In this document: one piece after another, positions 18,053-26,581 of the stretch
Layout: each line of letters begins with the position of its first letter
Position numbering within the stretch: the stretch's first letter is position 1
Assembly: GCF_003056355.1 (NCBI RefSeq)
Contig: NZ_PYVW01000010.1
Span: 1 to 64,000 of the forward strand
Reading direction: 5' to 3'
Origin: Devosia naphthalenivorans
Lineage (GTDB): Bacteria > Pseudomonadota > Alphaproteobacteria > Rhizobiales > Devosiaceae
Length of the DNA stretch: 64,000 bases
Translations under genes and position numbers: made by a program
The notes under the pieces: generated by a model
Told to the model about the DNA's origin: nothing
The model's input: the letters and a program-made list of their open reading frames with translations, nothing else
Database searches by the model: none

Positions 18053-19597
18053 TTAGGCCTTGGGTGCCACCGCAGCGGCTACTGCGGCTTCCCCGCTATG
18101 CTCCAGCGCAAACTCTTCTTCCGGCGACAGAATGAGTTTGTGGCGCCCGATCAGCCCAAAATAAACAATCCCCACCGCGCACCAGAGCACGACCCAGATC
18201 ACGCCCTTGAAGAAGTTCGGGTCCTGCAGCTGGTAGAACAGCGTAATCGCCGCGATGCTGATAGTCAGCACCGCACCCGGAATACCCACCGGCGAGCGGA
18301 ACGGCCGCTCGATATTGGGCTGGTTGCGGCGCAGGATGATGAAGCTCAGCGCCTGCATGATATAGCTCAGCATGGCGCCAAACACGGCCATGTTGAGCAG
18401 CACCGAACCGATAATGTCATCACCCAACTGGGTTTCGCCGGGACCCCCGCCACCATTGACGAACCAGATGGTGAGCATCACCACGAGGCCCAGCGTCGCA
18501 CCCGCAAACATGGCGATATGCGGGGTCTTGTACTTTTCATGCGTGATCGACAGTGCCGAGGGAAAATAACCCGCCCGGCTTAGCGAGTAGACCTGCCGGC
18601 CCTGCGCATAAAGGATGGTGTGGAACGAGGCGACCAACCCGATCAACGCCACCACGCCAAAGATTGGCGCCGCCGCATCGCCATAGATGGCGCGAATGCC
18701 ATCAAGCGCCGGCTCCAGTGATGAGCCGAGCGAGAAGCTGCCAACGCCGGGAATGGACGGGTTGAGCAGCACGATCATGAACGCCGAAAGCAGCAGTGTG
18801 CAGAACCCGAGCAGGATACCGCGCGGCAGGTCACGGCGCGGATCGACGGATTCCTCGGCCGCCAGCGGCACCTGTTCGATGGCGAGGAACAGCCACACCG
18901 CAAAGGGCAGGGTAGCAAGCACGCCTTGCCAGCCAAAGGGGAACCAGGAGCCATTGCCCTCCGGCAGTTCCACCGCCGCCCCGTCCGGCCCGACCCCGAT
19001 GTTCAGCGCCCAGCGCCCAAAATCGATATTGGGGAAGGCACTGAACCAGAAGAACGCCAGCCCTGCCAGCGAGATCAGGGTAACGACCAGCGTCACCTTG
19101 TAGCTCAGCGCCACGCCGAAGATGTTGAGAGACAGGAAAATCGCAAAGAACACCACCCACAGCGCCGGGTACCAGGCGGTATCGAGCCCCGTGATCGAGC
19201 CGAAATACCCGGAGATGAACGTACAGATAACCGCCGGGGTCAGCACATATTCGACGTTTTCGAACAGCCCGGTGATGAAGCCGCCCCATGGACCCATGGA
19301 GGTACGGGCAAAGCTATAGGCGGCGCCGGTATGGGGCAGGGCCGGGCTCATCTCGGCGATGGAAGAAACAAGCCCCAGATACATGATGGCAATAATACCG
19401 GCCGCAACAACCATGCCGCCCCAGCCACCGGTCATGAACCCGAAGTTCCAGCCGGAGAAATGGCCGGAAATCACCGCGCCCACGCCCAGCGCCCAGAGCG
19501 ACCAGATACCCGCGTAGCGCTCCAGCCCACGTTTTGCGAAATAGTCCTTTTCGCGCGTCGCGTAGGCGACACTGCCGACCTGTCTCGTCTCAGCCAT
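18053..19597 (-). CDS. APC-superfamily permease, ethanolamine-permease type
   Basis: A 514-residue integral membrane transporter with about 12 hydrophobic segments. The first helix contains GVGAVISGHFSGWNFG near residue 40, a pattern I associate with the ethanolamine permease family (TIGR00908) rather than general amino-acid permeases. Helix 10-11 regions and the cytoplasmic tail are complete. ATG 19597 lies eight bases after AGGGGG, and a GTG two codons earlier is the alternative. It sits between the amidohydrolase-like gene and the GS-like ligase, so it likely imports the amine that the ligase glutamylates. Confidence 0.87.
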   Translation of the reverse strand: MAETRQVGSVAYATREKDYFAKRGLERYAGIWSLWALGVGAVISGHFSGWNFGFMTGGWGGMVVAAGIIAIMYLGLVSSIAEMSPALPHTGAAYSFARTSMGPWGGFITGLFENVEYVLTPAVICTFISGYFGSITGLDTAWYPALWVVFFAIFLSLNIFGVALSYKVTLVVTLISLAGLAFFWFSAFPNIDFGRWALNIGVGPDGAAVELPEGNGSWFPFGWQGVLATLPFAVWLFLAIEQVPLAAEESVDPRRDLPRGILLGFCTLLLSAFMIVLLNPSIPGVGSFSLGSSLEPALDGIRAIYGDAAAPIFGVVALIGLVASFHTILYAQGRQVYSLSRAGYFPSALSITHEKYKTPHIAMFAGATLGLVVMLTIWFVNGGGGPGETQLGDDIIGSVLLNMAVFGAMLSYIMQALSFIILRRNQPNIERPFRSPVGIPGAVLTISIAAITLFYQLQDPNFFKGVIWVVLWCAVGIVYFGLIGRHKLILSPEEEFALEHSGEAAVAAAVAPKA

Positions 19598-19731
19598 AGT
19601 CACGTCCCCCTGATGATGCCCAAGTGAAGTCCAGAGGGCTTCCGGGGAAAAGTGCCTTCACTTTCCCGGTTCGGAAGCGCGACCAGACAAAGACACTAAA
19701 CACTCCATCATTCGGAGAATGGCGGAATGCC

Positions 19732-20502
19732 TTAGACTGCCAATGCCCCTTTATGCGCTACTCGCGCCGTCTGCAGGCAATGGGCCAGCCGGTTCGACCA
19801 CATGGCCACCCCGGCGGGTTCGAGAATTTCGTCGTGACGGATTTCGATCATCGTTGCATCCAGGCCCCGTCCATCGCCGTGCTTTTCCAGCGTCAGCGTC
19901 ACGCCATTGAGCGCGGCATAGGGCTCGTTCCAACCGACATTGAGATCGGGATCATCGGTCTTGAGCGCGTCGTAGAGGGCCCTGGTGTAGCGCTGGTCGA
20001 GGCCATGGATCAGCCCGATCGGCCAAGGCCGCGGCACACCATGATAAACCGGCGTGAACGAGTGCATGCAGACCAGAATAGTTTCCATGCCTGCATGGCG
20101 CCGCGCCTCCAGCAGGGTCTCGATGGAGGCATGATAGGGGCGGTGATAGTGATTGATGCGGAACGTGCGCTCGTCCAGATGCACGTTCTCGTTCGCGGCA
20201 ATCCGGGTCGCTTCCGACATCGTCCAGATCAAGTCCGGCGCGTCGAGGTCACGGTTGCAATCGATGATGAGCCGGGAAACGGTTGACTGCACCAAGGGCG
20301 CATCGAGCTTTTCTGACAGGGCGCGGCTGACCGCAAGCGCGCCAGGGTCCCAGGCGATATGGCTGACTCGCTCGATTTGCGAGAGACCCAGGCTGCCATA
20401 CTTTGAAGGGATGCGATTGGACGCGTGATCGCAGACAAGCACAAACGGCGACGATCCTCGCGCGTTTGAAACCAGCACAGATTTCTGCCCGCTAGAATCC
20501 AA
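19732..20502 (-). CDS. N-formylglutamate amidohydrolase family protein
   Basis: About 256 residues of the FGase family (COG3931). FVLVCDHASNRIP near the start, SRLIIDCNRDLD with the Arg-Asp pair near 80, HYHRPYH and VCMHSFTP with metal-ligand His residues near 120-145. The N-terminus is uncertain: the frame is open to TTG 20568, but that TTG lies inside a promoter/operator-like palindrome, so I prefer TTG 20502 after GGGGCAAG. The family cleaves amide bonds at glutamate. As first gene before the permease and GS-like ligase, it may release glutamate from the final gamma-glutamyl product (inference). Confidence 0.8.
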   Translation of the reverse strand: MDSSGQKSVLVSNARGSSPFVLVCDHASNRIPSKYGSLGLSQIERVSHIAWDPGALAVSRALSEKLDAPLVQSTVSRLIIDCNRDLDAPDLIWTMSEATRIAANENVHLDERTFRINHYHRPYHASIETLLEARRHAGMETILVCMHSFTPVYHGVPRPWPIGLIHGLDQRYTRALYDALKTDDPDLNVGWNEPYAALNGVTLTLEKHGDGRGLDATMIEIRHDEILEPAGVAMWSNRLAHCLQTARVAHKGALAV

Positions 20503-20543
20503 CTTGCCCCGGCTTATCGATCGATTGCTGATGAACCTCAGTA

Positions 20544-20570
20544 GGTCGAAAAATGACAAAACTGTCAATG
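20544..20570 (-). promoter_or_regulatory. Candidate promoter and operator of the amine-catabolism cluster
   Basis: Read on the minus strand, ATTGACAGTTTTGTCA contains a perfect -35 hexamer (TTGACA) that is also the left half of a TGACA-GTTT-TGTCA inverted repeat. No strong -10 follows at 17 bases. The overlap of -35 and dyad suggests a repressor site. It lies just upstream of the preferred start of the amidohydrolase-like gene. Confidence 0.4.
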
Positions 20571-20597
20571 GCTTGCCAAAAGCTCATGCCGGCCCGA

Positions 20598-21455
20598 TCA
20601 GTCCATCTTGTGCAACTGCAGGAAATCCTCGGCCTTGAGCGTGATATTGGGATCGATCTCCCCAATGGCGGCTTTATCCTGCCCGGCGAACGGCAGATGA
20701 TGCAGCACGTGCTGGATAACGTTGATGCGGCCGCGCCGCTTGTCGTTGGCGCGGATCACCGTCCAGGGCGCATGCGTGCTGTCGGTGCGGCGGAGCATTT
20801 CATCGCGCGCGGTTGAATAGGCGTTCCACTTGCTCAGTGCCTCGAGGTCGATCGGGGACAGCTTCCAGACCTTGAGCGGATCGTGACGTCGGTCATGGAA
20901 GCGTTTCAGCTGCATTTCCCGCCCAATTGAGAGCCAAAACTTGAAAAAGTGGATGCCATCCCGCGTGATCCGCTTCTCGAACTCGGGTGCTTCCTCCAGA
21001 AAATGCTCGACCTGTTCCGAAGTGGCAAAGTCCATCACGCGCTCGACGCCCGCCCGATTGTACCAGGAACGATCAAACAGAACTGTCTCGCCGGCGGCTG
21101 GCATCCAGTCGACATAGCGCTGGAAATACCATTGTGAGGATTCCCGGCTGTTGGGTTTGGGCAGGGCCGCTATGATGTTGTAGCGCGGGTTGAGATTTTC
21201 CAAATAGGTCTTGATGGTGCCGCCCTTGCCGGCGGCGTCGCGCCCTTCAAAGACAATCATCACCCGCTCGCCGCTGGCCGCCAGATGGGCCTGCAGCAGT
21301 ACCAGCTGCTTTTGCAACTCATACATCTGCGCTTCATATATCGCCTTATCCAGCTTATCCTCATAAGGATAGCCGCCCGACTGCATGGCGCGTTTCTTGA
21401 TCGATTTGGGTAGTTCGGGATTGTCGATGTCGAAGCTGTCGAACGGGTCAGTCAC
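20598..21455 (-). CDS. ppk2: Polyphosphate kinase 2
   Basis: A 285-residue class-I PPK2. P-loop EGRDAAGKGGTIK at about 69-81, lid-region DRSWYNRAGVERVMD near 128, and RRHDPLKVWKLSP near 190. The enzyme transfers phosphate between polyphosphate and nucleoside diphosphates and mainly makes GTP or ATP from polyphosphate. GTG 21455 is the start, with GGAG eight bases upstream. It diverges from the sensor kinase gene across 87 bases. No ppk1 is nearby. Confidence 0.93.
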   Translation of the reverse strand: MTDPFDSFDIDNPELPKSIKKRAMQSGGYPYEDKLDKAIYEAQMYELQKQLVLLQAHLAASGERVMIVFEGRDAAGKGGTIKTYLENLNPRYNIIAALPKPNSRESSQWYFQRYVDWMPAAGETVLFDRSWYNRAGVERVMDFATSEQVEHFLEEAPEFEKRITRDGIHFFKFWLSIGREMQLKRFHDRRHDPLKVWKLSPIDLEALSKWNAYSTARDEMLRRTDSTHAPWTVIRANDKRRGRINVIQHVLHHLPFAGQDKAAIGEIDPNITLKAEDFLQLHKMD

Positions 21456-21542
21456 TGGTGTCGCTCCATTGTCATGTCCAGCGTGCTATAGTCAGTCACT
21501 TGAGCGCAAGGGCCGAATGAACGCCCTGAAATATAAAGCCCA

Positions 21543-22841
21543 ATGGACCAGCCCGACTCCCACCAGCCCACTTCGCAGCAGCCAATGTCCGTGTTGAACG
21601 TCGCGTTCTCGCGTATCGTTACGCAGGCGCCGCTTCTGGCCGGCACCTTCGGTGTGTTTGTGACGCTGGTGCTGTTCGGAGCGCTCAGCCCCGTAGGCGG
21701 AATAGTCGGTTTCCTGGCTGTATTTGCGGCGGTCGCGGTGCTGCCGACGAGCGTCGTGACTGTAACCCGCACCGCCGACATGCCGCCTCCGCCGCCCACC
21801 CTTCCGACAACAAATGTAGGCATTTTCATCGACGCGTTGACTGATCCATGTCTGGTGCTGGATCGGCGCAGCGTTGTATTGCATGCCAACGAGGCTGCAC
21901 GACGCCAGTTTCCCGCCATCGGCAATGGCAATCCGCTGACGTTTTCCATGCGCAACCCGGAACTGGTCCAGGCGATCGAGGGTGCCAATCGCACCGGAAC
22001 CAGCCGTAGCGTGGAACTGCACGAGACGGTGCCCTCCGAAACCTGGGAAAAGGTGGTGGTCTCGCCGCTGCGCTGTCCCGGCGTCGACTGGTTCGAAGAC
22101 GAGGGGCGCCAGTTGATCGTCACCTTCCAGAGCCTGACCGAGCTCAAGCGGGCCGATGCCTTGCGCAGCGACTTTATCGCTAATGCTAGTCACGAACTGC
22201 GCACGCCGCTCGCCTCGCTCCTCGGCTTCATCGATACGCTGCTTGGCCCCGCTGCCAAGGACACCGCGGCGCGCGAAAAATTTCTCGGCATCATGCGCGG
22301 GCAGGCCGAACGCATGAGCAAGCTGATCGATGATATGCTCAGCCTCTCGCGCATCGAAATGCACCAGCATGTTCGCCCCACCGGTTCCATCGACCTCGCC
22401 GGCCTGCTGCGCGAAGTGCGCGAGGGACTAATGATGCAGGCTCGCGCGGCAGAGATCGAAATTCGGCTGTCGCTGTTTGAAGGACCGACCACCACGACCG
22501 GTGATCGCGGGCAGCTCTATGAAGTCTTCGAGAACCTGCTGGAAAATGCTATCAAATACGGTGCGGACGGCAAGTTCGTGGAACTGAGCCTGGCGCCATC
22601 AAGCCGTCCGGGTTTTGTCCACCAGATCACCGTAATCGACCACGGCCACGGCGTTGAACCCGAACATGTGCCGCGTTTGACGGAACGCTTTTATCGCATC
22701 GATGCGGACACCAGCCGCAAGAAGAAGGGGACGGGGCTAGGGCTCGCCATCGTCAAGCACATCGTCAACCGCCACCGTGGCCAGATGAGTATCAAGAGCA
22801 GCCCCGGCGAAGGCATGCGGGTCGACGTGTTTTTGCCGTAG
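21543..22841 (+). CDS. Sensor histidine kinase, PhoR-like
   Basis: A 432-residue membrane-anchored kinase. Two hydrophobic segments (about 30-52 and 55-75) are followed by a five-proline run, a PAS-like domain (ALTDPCLVLDRRS near 100), the HisKA box FIANASHELRTPLASL near 217, N-box ENLLENAIKYG near 330 and G-boxes DHGHGVEP and KGTGLGLAIVKH near 360-400. The layout matches alphaproteobacterial PhoR of the phosphate regulon. However, no pst, phoU or phoB gene follows within the window, so phosphate sensing is likely by family but not shown by context. Confidence 0.85.
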   Translation: MDQPDSHQPTSQQPMSVLNVAFSRIVTQAPLLAGTFGVFVTLVLFGALSPVGGIVGFLAVFAAVAVLPTSVVTVTRTADMPPPPPTLPTTNVGIFIDALTDPCLVLDRRSVVLHANEAARRQFPAIGNGNPLTFSMRNPELVQAIEGANRTGTSRSVELHETVPSETWEKVVVSPLRCPGVDWFEDEGRQLIVTFQSLTELKRADALRSDFIANASHELRTPLASLLGFIDTLLGPAAKDTAAREKFLGIMRGQAERMSKLIDDMLSLSRIEMHQHVRPTGSIDLAGLLREVREGLMMQARAAEIEIRLSLFEGPTTTTGDRGQLYEVFENLLENAIKYGADGKFVELSLAPSSRPGFVHQITVIDHGHGVEPEHVPRLTERFYRIDADTSRKKKGTGLGLAIVKHIVNRHRGQMSIKSSPGEGMRVDVFLP

Positions 22842-23172
22842 GCATTCTGCACATGCAGTTCGCTCAGAAGCTGAGGCAGCTAAAGCATGTCGCAGAGGAT
22901 AGGATTCATCCAGTAGACCTCATCCTGAGCCTGTCGAAGGACGAGGTCTTGGCACCCAAGCCTCCACTCGCTCGACCCCGGGTCAAGCCCGGGGCAGGCT
23001 CTCGTGGTTCGACGAGCTCGCCATGAGGTCTGGCTGGCACTTTCACCTGACACCGCTCTAGCGGTAGTACTGCCTCTTCAGGATGATCTCGGCTCAAGAG
23101 CCTGCCCTTGCGCGCAACGCGACCCGAGGGCCGGGATGACAGCACGGATGAAATGACCCAGGCAAAAATAAA
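22842..23172. other. Intergenic region with dispersed repeat
   Basis: No gene is seen between the sensor kinase stop and the gcrA terminator. A palindromic unit of the AGTAGACCTCA family fills 22911-23036. The rest is GC-rich sequence without a credible start or codon bias. Confidence 0.6.
22911..23036. repeat. Palindromic AGTAGACCTCA-family repeat
   Basis: The left arm begins CAGTAGACCTCATCCTGAG and the right arm ends GCTCGCCATGAGGTCTGG. The CCTCCACTCGCTCG core is the reverse complement of the core in the 31-95 and 261-324 units. It lies between two convergent genes. Confidence 0.65.
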
Positions 23173-23193
23173 AAGGGCGCCACTGGCGCCCTT
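23173..23193 (-). terminator. Rho-independent terminator of gcrA
   Basis: A perfect 9-bp stem AAGGGCGCC / GGCGCCCTT with a 3-base loop. On the minus strand it is followed by TTTTTATTTTTG, 24 bases past the gcrA stop. Confidence 0.9.
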
Positions 23194-23216
23194 GATTTTG
23201 CTCTACGCAACCACAC

Positions 23217-23801
23217 TCAGCGGCGCTTTTTGTCCACCTGATGGTAGGCGCGACGCGAGTGGAAATCGCAATAGGGGCCGGTCTCGAGGCTATGCTGGCC
23301 GCAGAAGTAAAAATCCTTCGACAGCGGATCGCCGATCGGCCATTTGCAGGTGCTTTCGCTCAACTGCAACAGGCTAAGGCGCTTGTCCTCGGGGATGAAG
23401 ATCTCGGCCGCCATCGGGGCGACGTAGAGTTCCGATTCCATTTCCGGGTTGTGCGCCAGCGCGGTCGCACCCACCGATTGCGGTCGCGCCATTGCGGGAC
23501 GCATCTTGGCTGCAGCAGCGGAGGCGCTGCCGCCACCCATGTTGGAAATGCCGGCCGAGGGACCTGCTGGACGGCGCGGTGCAGGCCGAGGCGCTGCCGG
23601 ACGAGCACGTGGTGCTGTGTTGGTTGGCTTGGCACGAGCCGAAAGCTTGAGCCGGTGAACCTTGCCGATCACCGCATTGCGCGTTACGCCCTGTCCCAGT
23701 TCGCCCGCAATCTGGCTGGCGCTGAGGCCCTCCATCCAGAGCTTCTTCAAGGTCTCGACGCGCTCGTCAGTCCAGCCCGTCGATTGTGCTCCTGAATCCA
23801 T
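23217..23801 (-). CDS. gcrA: GcrA cell-cycle regulator
   Basis: A 194-residue protein. The N-terminal DNA-binding domain is conserved: GWTDERVETLKKLW at 9-22, GLSASQIAGELG near 26, and VTRNAVIGKVHRLKLS near 40. An Ala/Pro-rich linker follows and then the C-terminal sigma-70-interacting domain with CKWPIGDPLSKDFYFCG and YCDFHSRRAY. GcrA activates sigma-70 promoters carrying CcrM-methylated GANTC sites and drives S-phase genes. The start ATG 23801 gives the family N-terminus; the frame continues upstream without conserved sequence. Several GANTC sites cluster at its 5' end. Confidence 0.95.
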   Translation of the reverse strand: MDSGAQSTGWTDERVETLKKLWMEGLSASQIAGELGQGVTRNAVIGKVHRLKLSARAKPTNTAPRARPAAPRPAPRRPAGPSAGISNMGGGSASAAAAKMRPAMARPQSVGATALAHNPEMESELYVAPMAAEIFIPEDKRLSLLQLSESTCKWPIGDPLSKDFYFCGQHSLETGPYCDFHSRRAYHQVDKKRR

Positions 23802-24005
23802 CGTCAAAACAGAATCCTTTATTGTGCTGCCAAATGGCCATGGCAGCCATAACGCTAGGCGTCGTATGTCAGGTGGGTCCGCCACACGAGATATCGTGTT
23901 CCCAATGACCAGCAGTTTACGACAGCCAAGGAATCGGGATCAAGAGTCGGTCTCGACTTTCCCCGCTTATTCATTGGTTAAAATTTCGCTAACGAACTTT
24001 GAGTC
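23794..24005. promoter_or_regulatory. Cluster of five GANTC (CcrM) sites at the gcrA/argD divergent region
   Basis: GANTC occurs at 23794, 23812, 23931, 23944 and 24001, five in 212 bases. Roughly one per 280 would be expected from base composition. CcrM methylates GANTC and GcrA reads that state, so autoregulation of gcrA or cell-cycle control of this promoter region is plausible. Methylation itself cannot be seen here. Confidence 0.5.
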
Positions 24006-24026
24006 AAATCAGGGACTTGCGCTCAT

Positions 24027-24146
24027 ATGATTGACTTGCTGCGCGAATTCGGCCTAACTCCATCCCTGAAAACGCGCTGCGCAATAGCGCGTTTTTGCCA
24101 TTTGTGGCGCGATTGCCACGCTGGTCTGAACCCTCGATATTGGTAA
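24027..24146 (+). CDS. Possible leader peptide ORF upstream of argD
   Basis: A 39-codon open frame starts ATGATTGACTTG and ends at TAA 24146. It contains five Arg codons (positions 6, 17, 22, 28, 37) and its stop overlaps the argD ribosome-binding site (TAAGGAAA). A terminator-like hairpin sits within codons 15-24. This is compatible with arginine-responsive control, but the start has no strong Shine-Dalgarno sequence and the Arg codons are not clustered. It may not be translated. Confidence 0.25.
   Translation: MIDLLREFGLTPSLKTRCAIARFCHLWRDCHAGLNPRYW
24069..24096 (+). terminator. Intrinsic terminator hairpin 60 bases before argD
   Basis: A 10-bp stem AAAACGCGCT / AGCGCGTTTT with a 7-base loop, followed by T and GCC. 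No plus-strand gene ends upstream of it (gcrA is divergent). So it is either an attenuator in the argD leader or the end of an unannotated small RNA. Confidence 0.6.
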
Positions 24147-24155
24147 GGAAATCCC

Positions 24156-25355
24156 ATGTCCGCGCTCTACGGCACATACGCCCGGTCTGAACTCGCTTTC
24201 GAGCGGGGGCAGGGTATGCGCCTGTATGACCAGCATGGCCGAGAGTATCTCGATTTCCATTCCGGCATTGCGGTGAACGCGCTGGGCCATGGCGACGAAC
24301 ATATCACATCGGCGCTGAAATCAGCCGCCGAAAAGGTCTGGCATACGTCCAACGTGTTCACCATTCCCGAGCAGGAGCGGCTGGGGCAACGCCTCGTCGA
24401 TGCGACCTTCGCGGACTCGGTGTTCTTCACCAATTCAGGTGCCGAGGCACTCGAATGCGCCATCAAGACGGCGCGGCACTATTTCTGGGCCAAGGGCGAG
24501 AAGGATCGCTACGAGATCATCGCCTTCACCGGCTCTTTCCACGGCCGCACCATGGGCACCATCGCGGCCGGTGGGAACCCCGGGTACCTCGAAGGCTTTG
24601 GTCCGCCGATGCCGGGCTTCAAGCACACTGCGCCAGGCAATCTCGACGCTGTCCGCTCGCTGATCACCCCGCAAACCTGCGCGATCCTGATCGAAACCGT
24701 GCAGGGCGAGGGCGGCGTAACGGCAATGACCCCCGAATTCATGCAAGGGTTGCGCGCGCTGTGCGATGAGCATGGCATGCTGCTGATCCTTGACGAAGTG
24801 CAATGTGGCTATGGCCGGACCGGCCGGTTCTTTGCCTTTGAATGGTCAGGCATCACGCCCGATATCGTGGCCGTGGCCAAGGCCATCGGCGGCGGCTTCC
24901 CGCTGGGTGCGTGCCTTGCCAAGGGCGATGTGGCTGCATCCATGGTGCCCGGCACGCACGGCTCGACCTATGGCGGTAACCCGCTGGCGAGTGCTGTCGG
25001 CAACGCCGTACTCGACCGCATCCTCGCGCCCGGCTTCATCGACCACGTCAACCAGATGGGCCAGAAGCTTGCCTGGCATCTGCAGCAACTGGCTCAGAAA
25101 TATCCTGACTACGTGCTTGAACTGCGCGGCAAGGGCCTGCTGGCTGGCATCAAGATCACCCCGCCAGTGCGCGATTTCGTGGCACGGCTGCGTGACGACC
25201 ATCAGTTTCTCGCCATCGGGGCAGGTGACAATGTGCTGCGCCTGATCCCGCCGCTGATCGTCACCGAAGCCGATATCGAGGAAGCGATGGACAAGCTTTC
25301 GGCGGCCTTCGACGCCATCGAAGCGGAAACAGCCACCGTCGCAGCGGCCGGCTGA
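24156..25355 (+). CDS. argD: Acetylornithine aminotransferase
   Basis: A 399-residue class-III PLP transaminase of arginine synthesis, converting N-acetylglutamate semialdehyde to N-acetylornithine (it often also acts on succinyl-diaminopimelate). FHSGIAVNALGH near 34, TNSGAEALECAIK near 93, FHGRTMGTIAA near 126, LILDEVQCGYGRTG near 209, and the PLP-lysine in VAKAIGGGFPLG near 240. ATG 24156 has AAGGAAA upstream. argF follows 113 bases downstream, the standard alphaproteobacterial argD-argF order. Confidence 0.96.
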   Translation: MSALYGTYARSELAFERGQGMRLYDQHGREYLDFHSGIAVNALGHGDEHITSALKSAAEKVWHTSNVFTIPEQERLGQRLVDATFADSVFFTNSGAEALECAIKTARHYFWAKGEKDRYEIIAFTGSFHGRTMGTIAAGGNPGYLEGFGPPMPGFKHTAPGNLDAVRSLITPQTCAILIETVQGEGGVTAMTPEFMQGLRALCDEHGMLLILDEVQCGYGRTGRFFAFEWSGITPDIVAVAKAIGGGFPLGACLAKGDVAASMVPGTHGSTYGGNPLASAVGNAVLDRILAPGFIDHVNQMGQKLAWHLQQLAQKYPDYVLELRGKGLLAGIKITPPVRDFVARLRDDHQFLAIGAGDNVLRLIPPLIVTEADIEEAMDKLSAAFDAIEAETATVAAAG

Positions 25356-25468
25356 TGGCTCTCACCTTCTATCATTTTGGGCGCCGGCGACGCGGTTTGT
25401 TTCCTCCTCCCTGAGGGGGAGGCCTAGCGACCCATCATATTCAAAGCGTCATAAAAGGAACCCGGCCC

Positions 25469-26401
25469 ATGACTTCGACCGGCACCCCACGGCATTTTCT
25501 CAATCTCGACGATTTCGATTATTCTGAACTGCGCGGCATGCTCAACGCTGCCTCATCGCTCAAGCAGCGCCTCAAGGAGGGCGACCGCCCCCGGCTCCTG
25601 GCCGACAAGGTGCTCGCCATGATCTTCGAGCGGCAGTCCACCCGCACCCGCGTATCGTTCGACGTTGGCATGCGCCAGCTCGGCGGCGAAACCATCATGC
25701 TCTCCGGTCAGGAAATGCAGTTGGCCCGCGAGGAAACTCTCCTCGATACCGGCCGGGTTATGAGCCGCTATGTCGATGCCATCATGATCCGCATTCTCAG
25801 CCACGCCGACCTTGTGGAGCTATCCGAGGGCTCCACCGTGCCGGTAATCAATGGCCTGACGCGCCGTGCCCATCCCTGCCAGGTCATGGCGGACCTCATG
25901 ACCTTTGAAGAGCATCGCGGCAACATCAAGGGCGCCAAGGTCGCCTGGGTTGGCGACAGCAACAATGTGCTTCATTCCTGGGTCAATGCGGCCGAGTTGT
26001 TCGAGTGCGAATTGACCGTTGCGGTGCCCGATGAATATTGGCCCGAGAAGGACCTTATGGAAGACATCCGCAAGGCCGGTAAATGGGTCAAGCTGATCGA
26101 GGATCCGCGCGAAGCCGTGGAGAACGCCGATCTGGTCATTGCCGACACCTGGGTGTCCATGGGGGACGTGGATGCAGCCGAGCGCCGGCGGGTCTTGAAA
26201 CCCTATCAGGTCAATACCACTTTGATGGACTTGGCGGACAAGGACGCCCTTTTCATGCACTGCCTGCCCGCCCATCGCGGCGACGAGGTGACCGACGAAG
26301 TGATCGATGGTCCCCGCTCGGTAGTGTTCGACGAGGCCGAAAACCGCCTGCATGCCCAAAAAGCCATACTGTGCTGGGCCTTCGGGGTCGACGTTAACTA
26401 G
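25469..26401 (+). CDS. argF: Ornithine carbamoyltransferase
   Basis: A 310-residue anabolic OTCase forming citrulline from ornithine and carbamoyl phosphate. Carbamoyl-phosphate loop FERQSTRTR near 53-61, HPCQ near 133, ornithine-binding DTWVSMGD near 228 and the catalytic HCLPAHRG near 268. AAGGAA precedes ATG 25469. It probably shares a transcript with argD. In many relatives hslO follows, as here. Confidence 0.97.
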   Translation: MTSTGTPRHFLNLDDFDYSELRGMLNAASSLKQRLKEGDRPRLLADKVLAMIFERQSTRTRVSFDVGMRQLGGETIMLSGQEMQLAREETLLDTGRVMSRYVDAIMIRILSHADLVELSEGSTVPVINGLTRRAHPCQVMADLMTFEEHRGNIKGAKVAWVGDSNNVLHSWVNAAELFECELTVAVPDEYWPEKDLMEDIRKAGKWVKLIEDPREAVENADLVIADTWVSMGDVDAAERRRVLKPYQVNTTLMDLADKDALFMHCLPAHRGDEVTDEVIDGPRSVVFDEAENRLHAQKAILCWAFGVDVN

Positions 26402-26440
26402 CGGATTTACCCGCTGCCACTGATGTTGCAACACCCACAA

Positions 26441-26515
26441 TGTCATCCCCGCGCAAGCGGGGACCTCCGTTTGATTTGAACGGAACAGAGGTTCTCGCTT
26501 GCGCGGGAATGACGC
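26441..26515. repeat. Palindromic REP-like element, copy 4
   Basis: Arms TGTCATCCCCGCGCAAGCGG and TCTCGCTTGCGCGGGAATGAC are a diverged member of the 131-222 family, placed between argF and hslO. The inner bases also pair (CCTCCGTTT with AACGGAACAGAGG). Confidence 0.75.
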
Positions 26516-26581
26516 GGTGGGTGTTACGTGATTTTGTGGTGCGTTTCGCCTTGAGGGGTTAGCCTCAAGAAAGCCGAGAGA

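Noticed and set aside
21543-22841. Naming the kinase phoR
   Set aside because: Domain order fits, but the pst-phoU-phoB genes that would confirm it are absent from the window.
131-26515. Repeated palindromes as a CRISPR array
   Set aside because: Units are kilobases apart, with no regular spacers and no cas genes.
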